Position numbers and translations under genes: made by a program | Notes under the pieces: generated by a model | What the model saw: the letters and a program-made list of their open reading frames with translations, nothing else | Databases searched by the model: none | What the model was told of the DNA's origin: nothing | In this document: one piece after another, positions 51,766 to 63,836 of the stretch | Layout of the letters: every line of letters starts with the position of its first letter | Numbering within the stretch: the stretch's first letter is position 1 | Source of the DNA: Prostheceraeus crozeri | Lineage: Eukaryota; Platyhelminthes; Polycladida; Euryleptidae | NCBI GenBank assembly: GCA_907163375.1 | Contig: CAJQUW010007735.1 | Location: 47,501 to 111,500 of the forward strand | Reading direction: 5' to 3' | DNA: 64,000 nt

Positions 51766-54700
51766 TGAAATTTTAACTGTTAGTTTAAGTCCTGAAGGAT
51801 CGTAATGTTCCCAGAATATTTCAGTCAGCTGCTTTTCGTGAAGACTTGATTTTTATTGCAAAAAATTTTAGGTGCATGTATATTTGGCTGTTTTGATAGA
51901 TTATATACGAGTTTCACGTGTTTCATTTGTGAGAATATAATCTTGGGCTGTCCTGTTAGTTGGTATTTTTGGGGTTCCTAATGTGAGGATTTTTCATTCG
52001 TTTGGTTGTTGATAGTGGTGCTATATTCAAATGATAGGAAATCCATCGACATACAAAGACAGGGTTGAACATAAATTTAAAAAAATCATATGTTGCTAAA
52101 CTGCCAGTACTATGGTCACTCTGTCACAAAAAAGTCACCTGTCACAAATTCTTATGTAGGCCTTTACAAAATGTCTGCGGTCTACCGATGTGTGTTATAG
52201 CCATCGTTTATTGCTCAGTGGATCATGCCATGTTCATCTGTGAATATTCCCGTTTAATATTCGTTAATTGAATTAATGTTGCAATCATTGATAATTCTAT
52301 CTCCATCTTCTATCTCAAGAGTTTGACCTTAATGCATCTCAAGTCTAGAATTGTTTAGCAGTAGAAATCGACTATATACACGTGGCGAGTGAAAAAGCTT
52401 TGAATCAATCTAATCTACTATTGTAGATATAGACTTCGATAAAAATCATCCTGATTTTCTCGACCACTCATGTCACCGAATTATTACACAAGAATTTGGC
52501 GGATGTTAACCCATTTGTGTATGGTGATGAAATGCAGCACAATGAGCCATTTGTTGAGGTACACTTAAGTGTGCAGTTAAGGATGCCTATCAGATGAAAA
52601 TGAAAATTCTGACAAGTCGTGGACAAGTGAAAAATTTGAGCTTTCATTATGACTTTCACTATGACTGCATGCACTGCGAGTAGATGGCTTGCAGTTGAAT
52701 GATTTGGTGTGAGAAATCTTTATCACACTGCTCATGTATTCGACGAAAATCATTCAACATTTTCATGTGTCTTGCTTTTTGTGCTGGACCCAAAAGGTCT
52801 TCTATATCGCATTTAGTTTAAAATCTAGGCTTATAATGATTAATCACATTTATCACGCAAGCTTAATTATATCACAAGTAATTTTGTCTGAGCTATTTAT
52901 ACTATTATAGCTAATATTTGTAAGTCTCCATTCGGATCTGCAGTAAGGAATACTTGCAGAATTCTTCCACTTCAGACGTCCTTGACACACCTGGAACTAT
53001 CATTATAAGTCATTCAAAATTATTGAACATATGTTATTGATGTGAAAATGATTAGCATTGATATTTCATGCATTTTAAGTGGTGAATTGGGTAGTCTGGG
53101 TGATACTTTGCAATTCAACATCGAAGTTGATTGTGTGATATGATGTAAGTTCTGACCCTGTGAAAATGTCAGTCTTACACTCTGTAAATGATCTATAAAC
53201 ATGATTCTATCAACAGCTATTCAGATGTAAGTTATTGTCTCAATGAAAATGTAGTTCTTCAATTCGAATAACTCGCACATACATTTCAAGGACCCGAAGT
53301 CAGCGATAGAAAAGAGCTCAAACTATTTTAACACTGGCGATTTCGAGTTTTGAAGACCCTTATTTTGAAAACTAATTTTGATGTTCTTGTAATTTGGTAA
53401 TTTCCAAGACAACTACATATAACACAACTGTCGCTATTCGTTCCAGTGGTGGTCAACTATTCGCTTTTACCAGCTGGGTAATCGTGTAACTTATGCATCG
53501 CAGTTAAAATTTGAATTCCAACTTTTTTCGAATTCGATTGTTTGAGATTCTGTTAGAGATTGATGATGGTTTTAATATGCAATGTGCTTTGATCAGTTTC
53601 GCATTAAAGCCTCTTAAGACAACGTTTGGTAATATGCTTGATTGCAGTGGGATAGTGAAAACGTGCTGAATACGACTGAAATAGAGATTTTCAGGAATAC
53701 ATGTAAATTATGTGTATATCTGCAAGTATAGTTAATGAATAGTGCATACTTAGAAAAGTGACATTAACTGTCCATCCAAATGAATAAATGAAATAAATGA
53801 ATGAACCTTGTTTATACTCGGAAGCACATTAGGCACGGAGGCTTTCTTCCATGTGGCCGAATTTTGATTTATCCCACTTTCATTCTTTTGTGCTGAGTGT
53901 TTAGCAAGAATGCAGAGTGTACCTATTATGAAGTCTTAGGTTTGACCCGACCAAGGTTTGAACACAGGTCTCCCGAACGTAGAGTGAGCACACTACCACA
54001 AGGTCACAGTGCGTTGGTGAATAAAGAAATGGACCAAACATAATGTGAGGCATGATTTTCTGTCCATCTTTTGACTTGGGATCCACTATTTGCAGCACCA
54101 AGCTGATAGTTTTATTTGCTAATCCATTTTGTTAGTGATATTGAATATAATTTATTATATATGATATATTTACATAATTTATACAGTTATGCATTTGCTG
54201 GATGAATGACCTGGCTTATCATAGCTTAGATGCATATGCACTTTGTCAATGGTCTAAAAGTAATTTGAATTAAGTAAGATGCTTAATTTTGTGAGTAATT
54301 TACAAAATGCTCGATTTTCAAATAAAATGATTTAAAATGAGGGCCAATTTTTGATGTCATCCTGGCAAAATTTCAGTTTTTTATCAGAAATGCGTAGACA
54401 CTAAAAGTCACAGAAAATAGTAGTAGCTAGTAGGTGTTCGAACAACGTCAAAACATGTCTTGGGAAGCTGAAGGCGACTCATGATAATTATATACAAGGA
54501 AGGGTTAGCTCGGCAAGTTCGACGGTACGAGAAATGAGTCAAAATCCATTTGTATCATTATTTCTGGTTGCTTTTATTTCTTGGAGTTTCTCCAATTTCA
54601 GTAAAAAGATTGTCCGATTAATCGATCAACTGTCGCGATGAAGCGCAACATATACTCGTACCTGCATGATCAGAGTCCTGCTATCATGGGCTTTGCATTT

Positions 54701-55249
54701 ACAAATGCATGGTGCTTTTATTTTTATACCAATTTATAGGTTCTCTACACTATGACATTTTTGGTAGATTATGTAGATAATGTTGTCGGCCAATTTTTTG
54801 TGTAGGATCATAAACAAAAGCCATTGAGATATCGTATTGAAATGAATGAATTGATTGAAACATGGAAATCTGAATAAAAATTTCGCATTGACAATGATGC
54901 GTACATTAGCAGTACTATTCATTATGTTACTACTAAATTATGCGAAGTAACACATTTCTGATGAATCTGTTCAGATTATAGCTCATAAGATAGATTTATG
55001 CCAATACAATTTCTGCAGATACCTTTTTAGATTTAAAGTGTGGGATTATCGGTGACGATTCCGTAATCAGCATTTATTTAAAGTTGTAAACTCAAAGAAA
55101 ATGTCAATCGACGAGGTGGTAGAGTTTTTTGTTGAAATGTGACTGCTTATGCTTCATAGCCATACTGATTGCATCCTGCAGCATGACATGAACGGTACAC
55201 GACAGAGTGAGTAAAAAATTGGCAGTCGGTGACAACTTTTTGGAATTTT
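51766..55249. other. AT-rich non-coding stretch
   Basis: Only short open frames occur, without recognisable motifs. The one identifiable repeat is a tRNA-derived SINE (53770-54030). I see no exon series or RNA gene. Confidence 0.6.
53770..54030 (-). mobile_element. tRNA-derived SINE
   Basis: On the minus strand the head reads GTGACCTTGTGGTAGTGTGC (A-box-like TGGTAGTGTG) and about 35 nt later GTGTTCAAACC (B box). The body continues for about 150 bp and ends in a tail of TTCATTTA-type repeats near 53780. The two internal RNA polymerase III boxes have the spacing of a tRNA gene, but the cloverleaf is degenerate. The ends are approximate. Confidence 0.6.
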
Positions 55250-55530
55250 TGGAATTGGAATAACTCGGTGACAAACAGTGGGAATGTCCAGCTCACCGCG
55301 GTTGAGAAGTCTGTCCACCAGTCTAGAGTGCCAAGCTTCTAGAAGAAGTCGTGTTTGATAGCAAGTTCTCGATCCATGGCCACAACATCCTCAAAATTAA
55401 TTTCATCAGGGTATTCAGTCACGGCATGTCCAGCAACATCAAATTTCGTGATATGAATTATATGTAGCGTTGTTTGATGTTGACCAATCTTGGTAGCAAA
55501 ACTATTGCCAGGCCGGGACCTATAGCACAA
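55250..55530 (-). pseudogene. Decayed Penelope-like GIY-YIG C-terminal fragment
   Basis: An open stretch with ATKIGQH...VAGHAVTEYPDEINFEDVVAMDRELAIKHDFF is followed, after one frame break, by EAWHSRL and NRGELDIP. The series of a short H-containing segment, a V-x-D block, an EAWH block and a final NR...LP matches what I remember of C-termini of GIY-YIG domains in some PLEs. No RT is left nearby. It is a fossil fragment lying just outside the 3' tail of the CR1-like LINE. The assignment is from motif memory only. Confidence 0.45.
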
Positions 55531-55682
55531 AAGTAATTTATTTATTTATTTATTTAGTACACCAATAAGTGCAAGGAGCACTTTATTTATTTTATTATTT
55601 ATTTATTTATTTATTTATTTAGTACACCAATAAGTGCAAGGAGCACCAAGGCAACACAGGAAATACATTCAGGAGGGAACAA

Positions 55683-58445
55683 TTAGAAGTTACAATAAAA
55701 CATAAAAAGCTTTCGTTTAAACTGTTTCATCGTTTCACTGTTCACAATATCGTCGGGGAGGCGGTTCCAGTCATCTATAATGCGGTGGGAAAAAGAGGAT
55801 AGGCGACAATTCAGATTTGTTGGGTGGCGGAAAATTTTGTAGTTATGTCCACGGGTTCGGGAAACACTAAAGGTGAAGAAGGAATTAGGATCACTTGGAG
55901 TAAGGTGGTTACATATTTTGAACACGGTTGTAAGGTCCATAATCCGACGACGACATTGTAGTGTTGGGAGTTTCAGAGCTCTCAGTCTTTCTTCGTAGGG
56001 CAACGAGGATAGACCACGGATGCTTTTGGTGAATCGACGTTGTACACGTTCGATAGCCAGAATGTCTTTATTCAGGGATGGATTCCAGACTGGGATGGCA
56101 TATTCGAGGTGAGGGCGGACCAGTGTCTTGAAGAGACGAATAAGCAGATCGGCGTCCCGAGAGACGAATGTCCTGAGGATGGCAGATACAATGCGATTCG
56201 CTTTCTGAACACAGGTCAGAATGTGCCGAGAGAATTTTAGGTCTTTTGAAATCAGAACTCCAAGGTCTTTGACACACTTGGAATTATTCAGGAAACTTCC
56301 ATCCAGACGGTAGTCCGAGGCTGGATTGCGAAATCCAAAGTGTAGAATGGAGCACTTTTGGGGATTGAGCGATAGCTGCCATTTCTTCGACCAGGTGGTT
56401 ACAGCGTTGAGATCAGCTTGCAAAAGTTCTTTGGCTTTCAGGGGATCAGTGCGCTTGATTTCGGAGTACAATTTTACATCATCAGCATATTTCAATAAAG
56501 AAGAGTTTGTCAAGGTGTCATCAATGTCATTAATAAAGGCGACAAACAGATCTGGGCCTAAAACGGATCCCTGGGGGACACCAGAAATCATGCTGTAGGG
56601 GGAAGAATGCACACCATCCACGACAACACTCTCAGTTCTATCCTCAAGAAAAGCTTTCAGAAAACATAGAAGTCTCCCTCCAATGCCCAAGGAAGTCAAT
56701 TTCGAGAGGAGACGAAAGTGAGGGACTGAATTGAACGCTTTTTCAAAATCGAGATAGATGACGTCAGCCCACTGACCGCGATCCACAACAGATGTTAAAT
56801 CCTCTAGGAATTCTAAGAGCTGGTGGGTACTAGACGAATTGGATCGAAAACCAAATTGAGAGCGCTTGATTATGTCATATTGGTTCCAGAACTGCCACAG
56901 GTGATCGCGAACAATCGACTCTATCAATTTGGAGGCAGTACCAGTCAGGCTGACCGGACGGTAATTCTCTGCCTTCTTGCGACAACCTTTCTTATGTATA
57001 GGAGTAACCAGAGCGTGCTTCCAGACTAGCGGGATATTCCCCAACTCAAAAAAGATCTGGAAAAGGCGAGCAAGAAGTGGAAGCAGAACAAAAGCACCTT
57101 GTTTGTAGCAGATATATTGAATGCCATCAGGGCCAGGGGAGGAGAAATTCTTCTTATGTGATAGGTGGAAGCGAATTCTATCAGGTGTGAAGACTACATC
57201 AGCGAGGCAATGATCAGTTTGTGCATGAACAGCAGGTATGGGAAGAGACTCAGAGGTGAAAGCAGATTTGTAGGAATCACCAAGAATAGTAGCTGAGTGT
57301 AGGGGATCATACACTACTCGGTCAGTGGACGGGTCGACAAGCGGACCAACGGTGGATCGAACCTTTTGTTTAGATTTTACATAGTTCCAGAATCGCTTAG
57401 GATTGTCACTGTTAGCCAAAGATAATTCAAAATTGTAAATAGATCTGCGGATTGCTTGTTTCAAGAGGTTAGATGTATGATTGCGCAAACGTCTAGCCTC
57501 TTCAGATCTGGTGTCAAGGAAGATACGTTCCGCCCTTCTGCGCTGTAGTTTTAAAGAACGAATTTCTGGAGAATCCCAAGGAGGTCTGCTACTTCGAAGA
57601 TAATTCATGGTTGGAACTGCTGACGATAAAGCACCGTGAATAGCGGATTGAAAAGAAGCCCATATCTCATTCACATCTTTGTGCTGGAAGCAACTTTCCC
57701 AGTTATTGGAAGCGAGAATGGAACGGTACAAGTCCCAATCAGCTTGCTTAAAATTATAACGAGGAGTCGACTTGGAAGAAATTGGTTTTCTTTCTGCAGA
57801 AAAAGCCAGTTCAGCCAAGACCATATTGTGATCTGAAGAGGCTAGAGGTTCAATTACATCAACGCGGGTAACAAGATCAGGAGTGGAGCAGAATAATAAA
57901 TCCAATATATGCTCTTCGCGTGTAGGTTCAAAGACAGTTTGGTAGAACCCTGACTCAACAGTGCAAACAAGAAAATCTTCTGAGTCTTTGTTGGAAGAAA
58001 GTGTCTCCCAGTCAATGAGGGGGAAATTAAAATTGCCACTTATTAGCTTAAACTGATGGGGAAGGGAGGAGGCTTCATGGAAGAGCTCGAATAGGACACT
58101 GTCATTAGCTACTGATGAATTAGGAGGACGATAAACCACACCTACAAGAATGGAAGATTTATTCTGAAGATAAACTTCAGCCCAAACACAATCACTGAAG
58201 TTCGAGCTGTTAGCGACATCCAAAGCACAAGACTGAAGTGAGTCCTTAATGTAAAGGCAAACACCACCACCACGACTACCACTGCGACGATCAGATCTGA
58301 ATAATTTAAAGCCTGAAATTTGAAATAAAGCATCATTAAAATTTTTATTTGCCCAAGTTTCAGTGACAGAGATAATATCTGGTTGGAGGTCAGAGATATA
58401 GGAATGAAAAATGTGAAGATTGTTGACAATGCTGCGAGCATTCAA
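55683..58445 (-). CDS. CR1-like ORF2: APE-type endonuclease and reverse transcriptase
   Basis: 920 residues from a TTG; the frame is open upstream into the ORF1 overlap and reads LNARSIVNN. The endonuclease has NARS, SVTETW (26-31), VVYRPPNS (103-110) and SSDHNM. The usual GDFN is GNFN (137-140), so a conserved catalytic Asp is Asn (codon AAT). The reverse transcriptase has FSSPGPDGI, YRPVSLT, VIYLDFEKAFNSVP (AFN where AFD is usual), GVPQGSVLGP and the catalytic YADD. The C-terminus ends with the WNRLPDDIVNSE region typical of CR1 and Jockey elements. Length is normal for the family. The frame is intact, but the endonuclease substitution may have weakened this copy. Confidence 0.93.
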   Translation of the reverse strand: MNARSIVNNLHIFHSYISDLQPDIISVTETWANKNFNDALFQISGFKLFRSDRRSGSRGGGVCLYIKDSLQSCALDVANSSNFSDCVWAEVYLQNKSSILVGVVYRPPNSSVANDSVLFELFHEASSLPHQFKLISGNFNFPLIDWETLSSNKDSEDFLVCTVESGFYQTVFEPTREEHILDLLFCSTPDLVTRVDVIEPLASSDHNMVLAELAFSAERKPISSKSTPRYNFKQADWDLYRSILASNNWESCFQHKDVNEIWASFQSAIHGALSSAVPTMNYLRSSRPPWDSPEIRSLKLQRRRAERIFLDTRSEEARRLRNHTSNLLKQAIRRSIYNFELSLANSDNPKRFWNYVKSKQKVRSTVGPLVDPSTDRVVYDPLHSATILGDSYKSAFTSESLPIPAVHAQTDHCLADVVFTPDRIRFHLSHKKNFSSPGPDGIQYICYKQGAFVLLPLLARLFQIFFELGNIPLVWKHALVTPIHKKGCRKKAENYRPVSLTGTASKLIESIVRDHLWQFWNQYDIIKRSQFGFRSNSSSTHQLLEFLEDLTSVVDRGQWADVIYLDFEKAFNSVPHFRLLSKLTSLGIGGRLLCFLKAFLEDRTESVVVDGVHSSPYSMISGVPQGSVLGPDLFVAFINDIDDTLTNSSLLKYADDVKLYSEIKRTDPLKAKELLQADLNAVTTWSKKWQLSLNPQKCSILHFGFRNPASDYRLDGSFLNNSKCVKDLGVLISKDLKFSRHILTCVQKANRIVSAILRTFVSRDADLLIRLFKTLVRPHLEYAIPVWNPSLNKDILAIERVQRRFTKSIRGLSSLPYEERLRALKLPTLQCRRRIMDLTTVFKICNHLTPSDPNSFFTFSVSRTRGHNYKIFRHPTNLNCRLSSFSHRIIDDWNRLPDDIVNSETMKQFKRKLFMFYCNF

Positions 58446-58477
58446 GTTAAGAAACTTAAGTGCAAGGTTAGGGCTCT

Positions 58478-59716
58478 TCAGTTTTTTGAATAAGTACGAT
58501 CAAACCAAGAGGAGTCTCTTTGCCAGCTACCATCATCTCTGCGAACGAAGCGCCAAATAACCCCGGAGTCCCGTAGACTAAAACTCTCACAAGAAGAGCC
58601 ATTGTCGCTCTTGGAAGCTTGTTTATTCAGTTTGAAGCAGTGCCGACGGAGATCCTGTCCTGAAGGCGAAAGGCTTGATCGAATGCGAACCTGGCTTGAA
58701 TCACAAAAAAGGGGAGAAACGGAAGAGAAAGCTGATTTGAAAAGCTTCGCGTCGAAAGCAGATTTAAAAATCAGCCTGACCAGTCTATGAGAATTGACTT
58801 TCGGCTTGCCAGTACGGATAACATCAGTTGGTTCAGGACATGACGAGGAAGGAGAACTGTTTCTAATAGACTGAATGATTGAAGATATACCGAAAGACAG
58901 ATCCTTATCATCAGGAAAATTTGTCAGGATGAGCTCATTTGGCATGTAGATTCCAGAGTCTGGAGGGACGGACGGGATCGAACCGGTCTGTCTCACGGGA
59001 AAGACAGGCATCCGGGAAGTTGAGATAGGCGGAGTGGGATTCGATACATGATTCGATAGAGCTGGACCTTGAAAAGCACCAGGTGAGCGATCAACAGGGA
59101 CATCTATTGAGGAGAGAGGATGAAAATTACCGGTGTAAAACTGGGAGGAAGAAACGGGGGGAAGAGGAGCAGGCCAAGGAATGCTGGGAGATTTATCAGC
59201 TGTATTCTCGTGGAGGGAAGTAGAGATCATGGCTATCATGGATTCCAGCTTCAATGTCAGAGTCGAAAATGCTTTCTCCAATTCTTGAAATTTCGAAAGC
59301 AATGGAGGACTGTCTGAACTGGGAGAAATTTCCTTATCATTGGAACTAACACAACTGTGAGAAACATCCTGAGTCTGGCAAACAGGAGGATTAGTTAAAT
59401 TGGCAACAGTGAACCAATCCTCGTCAAAGCAATACACATGCTCATCAGACGGGAAACCGTCCAGTAACTTGGTCTTGATGGAGTCAACTTCTGGAGAGAG
59501 ACAACAAGATTTACAGAGATAAAGGCCAGGATCGTCACTGATAACATAGGAGAGCTGGCGGAAGGAAAGACCCAGACAGAGATAATGAATCCAAGATCAA
59601 CAGTTGGAACACTCAATCTCTGTTGAGTTGGAAAGCTGATTACACCAACACGTAGATCTACCAGGGAGAAGATCAGAGGAAGCTTGACTCTTGGAATCTT
59701 TAGCCGTTCTAGGCAT
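58478..59716 (-). pseudogene. CR1-like ORF1 with a PHD-like finger, one in-frame stop
   Basis: From the ATG at 59716 the frame gives MPRTAKDSKSQ, then a finger with C-W-C, E-C-S-N-C, W-I-H-Y-L-C and C-K-S-C-C. An in-frame TGA at 59597-59599 lies directly after the C-S-N-C pair. The same frame continues open to 58478 with a Ser/Pro-rich middle, a short coiled-coil-like segment (FQELEKAFSTLTLKLESM) and a C-terminal region with NSHRLVRLIFKSAFDAKL, an RRM-like stretch found in many LINE ORF1 proteins. It ends TCA AAA AAC TGA, where a slippery heptamer meets the stop. An ATG at 59437 (residue 94) could only give a shortened protein without the finger. The role is RNA binding in the LINE particle, inferred. 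Confidence 0.75.
58481..58487 (-). promoter_or_regulatory. Candidate -1 frameshift heptamer A AAA AAC
   Basis: In the ORF1 frame the codons read TCA AAA AAC TGA. A_AAA_AAC in the correct phase is a classic -1 slippery site, with the stop immediately downstream. The -1 frame continues AAA AAA CTG AAG AGC into ORF2 without a stop and without an ATG. Confidence 0.65.
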
Positions 59717-59900
59717 TATGCGAAGAGGGAAAAAAGGAATTAACTACAATAAGAAAGGAGTCACACTCAGAGATTTCAGTCACAACAAAGAAAGTATAAT
59801 AGTAGACTAAGCCCACACTCAGACCCTGCAGTTACCGAATTAGCGAAGTAGGATGGATGGGAAAAATATACGCTGGTTCTAAAACAACACACCAAGCTAC

Positions 59901-62900
59901 ATGCACACTAACGGCCCCACACTTATGGGGTGGATAGATGGCATAATACAAAAAACGAACGGTATAGAGTAATTAGTGTAAGAGCTCAACACTAGCTAAT
60001 TATATGCTATTATCATAGAAGGACTGTGAACTACCACACAAAGCAACAAAAAGAAAAAAAATTAGAGCAGGATTTGAACTCGATGAACGAGGTTGGCAAG
60101 TCTAACACGGTACCACTACACTACTGCACGGCTCTATCTTTTTGAAGAAATTTGATATCTATAAACGCGTGTGATCAGCAAAGAAATCGAAGAGGGATGC
60201 AATTCTGAAGAGAGAATTACATAGAAATCTGACTTGGCACAATACGCCAAGCTACAGCACTCTCAACAGCAGAGAAATCGGACAGAGAGATGAATCCAGA
60301 TTACGAGACAAAGCACACTGCAGCTGCGTGTTGATAGAAGCACGCCAATGAAACTAAACTATGGTAATCACTAAACAACGAATCACGTGATTAGATAATG
60401 GAGTAATCGAAGGGACTGAAATACAGCGATAACTTTGGAGCCACTAAATGACAGGGGATACCGATGACACAGAAATGAATAGATTGGTTGCATAATTGGT
60501 TGCATAATTTGGTTGCATAAATGTGTGAGAAATGAGTAGATAGTTTATGCAATAGGCCCCGTTTGGTCATAGAACCATAGAATTTTGACTTTTCGCTTTG
60601 CTCAAGTTAGTGAAGCTAGAATGGCTATAGCGGTCTGCTGATGGTCATCTCAATCGCTCATTTAGGCACAGATCTAGGTCAGTGTTGCTAGATCTTAAGA
60701 AGATCCAATTGCTGGAACATGCAACAGGTGTAGATTCTTGCCGTAATTTATTGGAATTTGCTTTTATATAAGACGAGACATGAAAATAACTGCGAATATT
60801 TACAAAGAGCAGTAATAAGCTTCAGGTGTCTTCCAGTTATCAACAATAGGAAGACGCCATCGTTTAGGTACCGTTGTTGAGACTACGCATGTCCACGACG
60901 AACAAATGTTTTTAATGTCCATGTCAGTTCTAGTCCCGTATTATCATTGAGTGTCGGAGTTCTATGATAAGAGCCGTTGCAATCATTCTAATCAATAAAC
61001 TGGCAGACAGACCTCTTGACTGTTGTCAACAGGATGTTCATGCTGCCACCGAGTGTACAAGCAGTTTTTGCTACTGTAATGTGTTATTCATTTAATGTAG
61101 TTTTTTATTTCTATGGTCTTGGTGCACTGACGTCTTTACATCTCGTCGATTAAGTTTTTCATTGAATATTGCTTACGACGAGCTACCTGGTCACAAAGTT
61201 GTAAATTCGACACAATTTCGATTAGATTTCGTCATTTTGATTTGCATAACTTTTGAAGCTTCCTCATCGAACCTAGGAATATAATATCAGCATTAATGCA
61301 TCTAAAATAGACAATTAGGATTAACAAAATTACTTGATTGAAGAGACCGATTTGATTAATTGACAAACCTCATGGTTCGAAGGCTCAACTTCGAGAAGTG
61401 CATGGTGTCTGATTCTCACTGAAGCTTTGCAGTCGTCATCGTTGAATAAGTGCCTAAAACATTCGAATTTGCATCGGATTCTGCTTGTAAAAGAGAATTA
61501 CAGCATTCAATTTTCAGTTACATGTATTTCCCTCGTCGAATAGCAATTGTTACTCATGTAAGCTCAAGCAATGTTTTGAGAATTAAATATTAACTTTGTC
61601 TAAATCGCAAGACTCGTAGGATCACTTGCAAACGATGCCGTCACACGGTCGCATGCTGTCTCGATAATAACAAGATACGCTTGAGAAAATGTGGAACAAA
61701 GGAAGCAATGACTAATAATCAAAGATGATCTGCAATAATATTCAAAGTTTAATAGATTTCAAGTTAGATGATTCAAAAAATAATGTGTAATGAAATGTTG
61801 CAATCACAAACCTTTATCATAGAGGATATAATAGGATTTGCAATCACACATACACCTTCATGTTAAATTTGTTTGCAAAATAGGTCGATCACAGAAGAAA
61901 GTCAGACGTTGAGTGGTTTTGAAATCAACTAACATCAATGTCCAACAAATGAAGACATTGCAGGCCTCCACTGAGTGAGAAATCGGACATTTTCTACTTA
62001 TACATTGCTAAACCATTGTCTGATTTTCTTGGCCACAGATGCAGTCAGCTGTAGGGGGAGGGCACCACTTGTGTAGAGTGAGATAACAGATCCCCGCACC
62101 TGTATCGGTTCAGGAATGTCCACTGACGATGTAGCCTGGTAGAACCTAGATAGGACGCGCGACCAGCCTTTTGTTCTTTACATTGGAGTCCGCCTCCTCG
62201 ATCCGTCACATTGCAGTCAATTTGAAGTTCGGTAGAAGTGAATTGCGCCAAATCGAAAGACATGAAACCAATATTCGTAATCTCGGTGGGTCGTGGATGT
62301 CAGTCAGCAAAGGAAAGTTCAGGATTGTGCGCAATGTAACGCGAATTCGCCGAGTGATATTGCACAGAACTGGCAACCATTCAACCTCTGCACTGCGGAT
62401 TGTACCAGAAATAATGCACATTGTAGCGTTCAGCTGCACGTCCAACACTGAGCAATGAGAGGCCTGCAATTTTCTGCGGCTGAGTAGCACAATGCAAGCA
62501 CTGCTGCTGTGCTGTCAGGGCTGTGACTTGAGGGAATAATCTCCAATAAATTGCTTCTTGTTCTTATTTTCGATGTCAGATTTTGCAAGCGGTTTCGATA
62601 AGTAAGACTCCTGTCAAGTGTGACCCCAAATTAGACTGGGTAGGAATCATCATTGCAATCATAGTTGATGCTGACATCGTCCTATAAAAATATCAAGTTC
62701 ATTTCGACCGTTGGTATTGCGCAGAAGAAATACAGGCTATTGTCTTGTTCACACTTGGATTGGATCTCTATTTCTTGCAATAGACTACCAGACGATGTGC
62801 ATCTTCATTCAAAACAAGTGTTCAGTTGGTAAAAGCTTCTTATTTGATAAGCGCAGCAGATATCTTCCGCATAGATGAGCTGTTTGATGATTGTCTCTAG

Positions 62901-63836
62901 CAAATCATTGGTACAGATCCCAGATGCATGCCTTTCTTCTGCATCTACCGACTGCTACATTTTCCATATTATTACCGTATTTCCAAAAGACCCTCATAGG
63001 GACTTGCATTCATAGACCTTTATCATAGGACACTGAGGGCAGCATAGGTCTCGCAATCATTCATCATTTGACCTCCAGCAATTCAATAGGACAATGATTT
63101 GACCTTTTTACTATACTATGTACAACTCATTGAAGCAGTTAGTTCAACTTCCCACGCATGAAAATAACACTCTTGATATTTTATCTGTTTTTCCAAATCA
63201 TTATGTTATGTATAGCTTGTGAATATCTTTCTCTTCTTGGTCGGTAGGACCACTTTGGTTGATTAAAAATGTGGTGTTAGCAAATTTAAAATCCGATATT
63301 TTACTCCATCCTCATTCACTCATTGTCGTAACATGCTTCACAATTGATTGGAATATTATTTTCTCAAAATGTGCGAGCTGTAATATAATTAGGTTCCATC
63401 AAATTGTAGAGGAATTTCAATTTCTTTGTTACTATTTTTTACGATGCGCTTCTTCCCCGAAAAGACTGTGAGAATGCAAAGCACAGACCCACCATGGATG
63501 ACGCCGGTTTTGAAAATAGCACCCAAAGCAAAAATAGCCTTTCATCAATAAAAACACTTTCCTTATCATTCAAGCGCTAAATTGCTCTTTTTATATGGTG
63601 CATGATTTTTTCAAACGCAGAATCTGCATTCGAGCCAAGCTCCTATCTCCACATGAACTCCTCCTGATATCCCAGTGAATAAGGATCATTCATCCTTTCT
63701 TTGAATCTCCGTCTACAACTGTTCCACAAACTCTCCATGTGGTAGCCTGCACCACCAACCTCATTGACAAATTCCAAACTGTGATGCATAGTACGGTGGA
63801 CGCTGCAACATCGATGTGGAGTATGTTGCTGTAGAC
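59901..63836. other. AT-rich non-coding stretch
   Basis: No convincing gene. Short frames at 62045-62490 overlap on both strands and carry no motif. A tRNA-like fragment (60064-60135) and a small triplication of TTGGTTGCATAAT near 60483-60525 are the only recognisable features. Confidence 0.55.
60064..60135 (-). repeat. tRNA-like sequence (pseudo-tRNA or SINE head)
   Basis: This 72-nt minus-strand sequence starts AGAGCCG and ends TGCTCT, so six of seven acceptor pairs can form. It has an A box (TAGTGTAGTGG) and a B box (GAGTTCAAATCC). A GCC triplet lies near the anticodon position, but the T stem is poorly paired, so it is probably not a functional tRNA gene. It lies upstream of the CR1-like ORF1 on the same strand. 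No SINE tail was recognised. Confidence 0.45.

Larger units (their letters stand above)
55548..59900 (-). mobile_element. CR1/Jockey-group LINE
   Basis: A minus-strand LINE with ORF1, ORF2 and a 3' tail of (AAAT)n. The 3' end sequence GTGCTCCTTGCACTTATTGG followed by TAAAT repeats occurs twice in tandem (55557-55583 and 55619-55650), so the tail was duplicated. The 5' limit is not sharply visible; sequence before ORF1 up to about 59900 could be its 5' UTR. ORF2 is open throughout and ORF1 has one stop, so the copy is fairly young. Confidence 0.88.

Noticed and set aside
62045-62490. Overlapping 72-95 codon frames on both strands
   Set aside because: No motif and no codon bias apparent; overlapping on both strands, as expected by chance.
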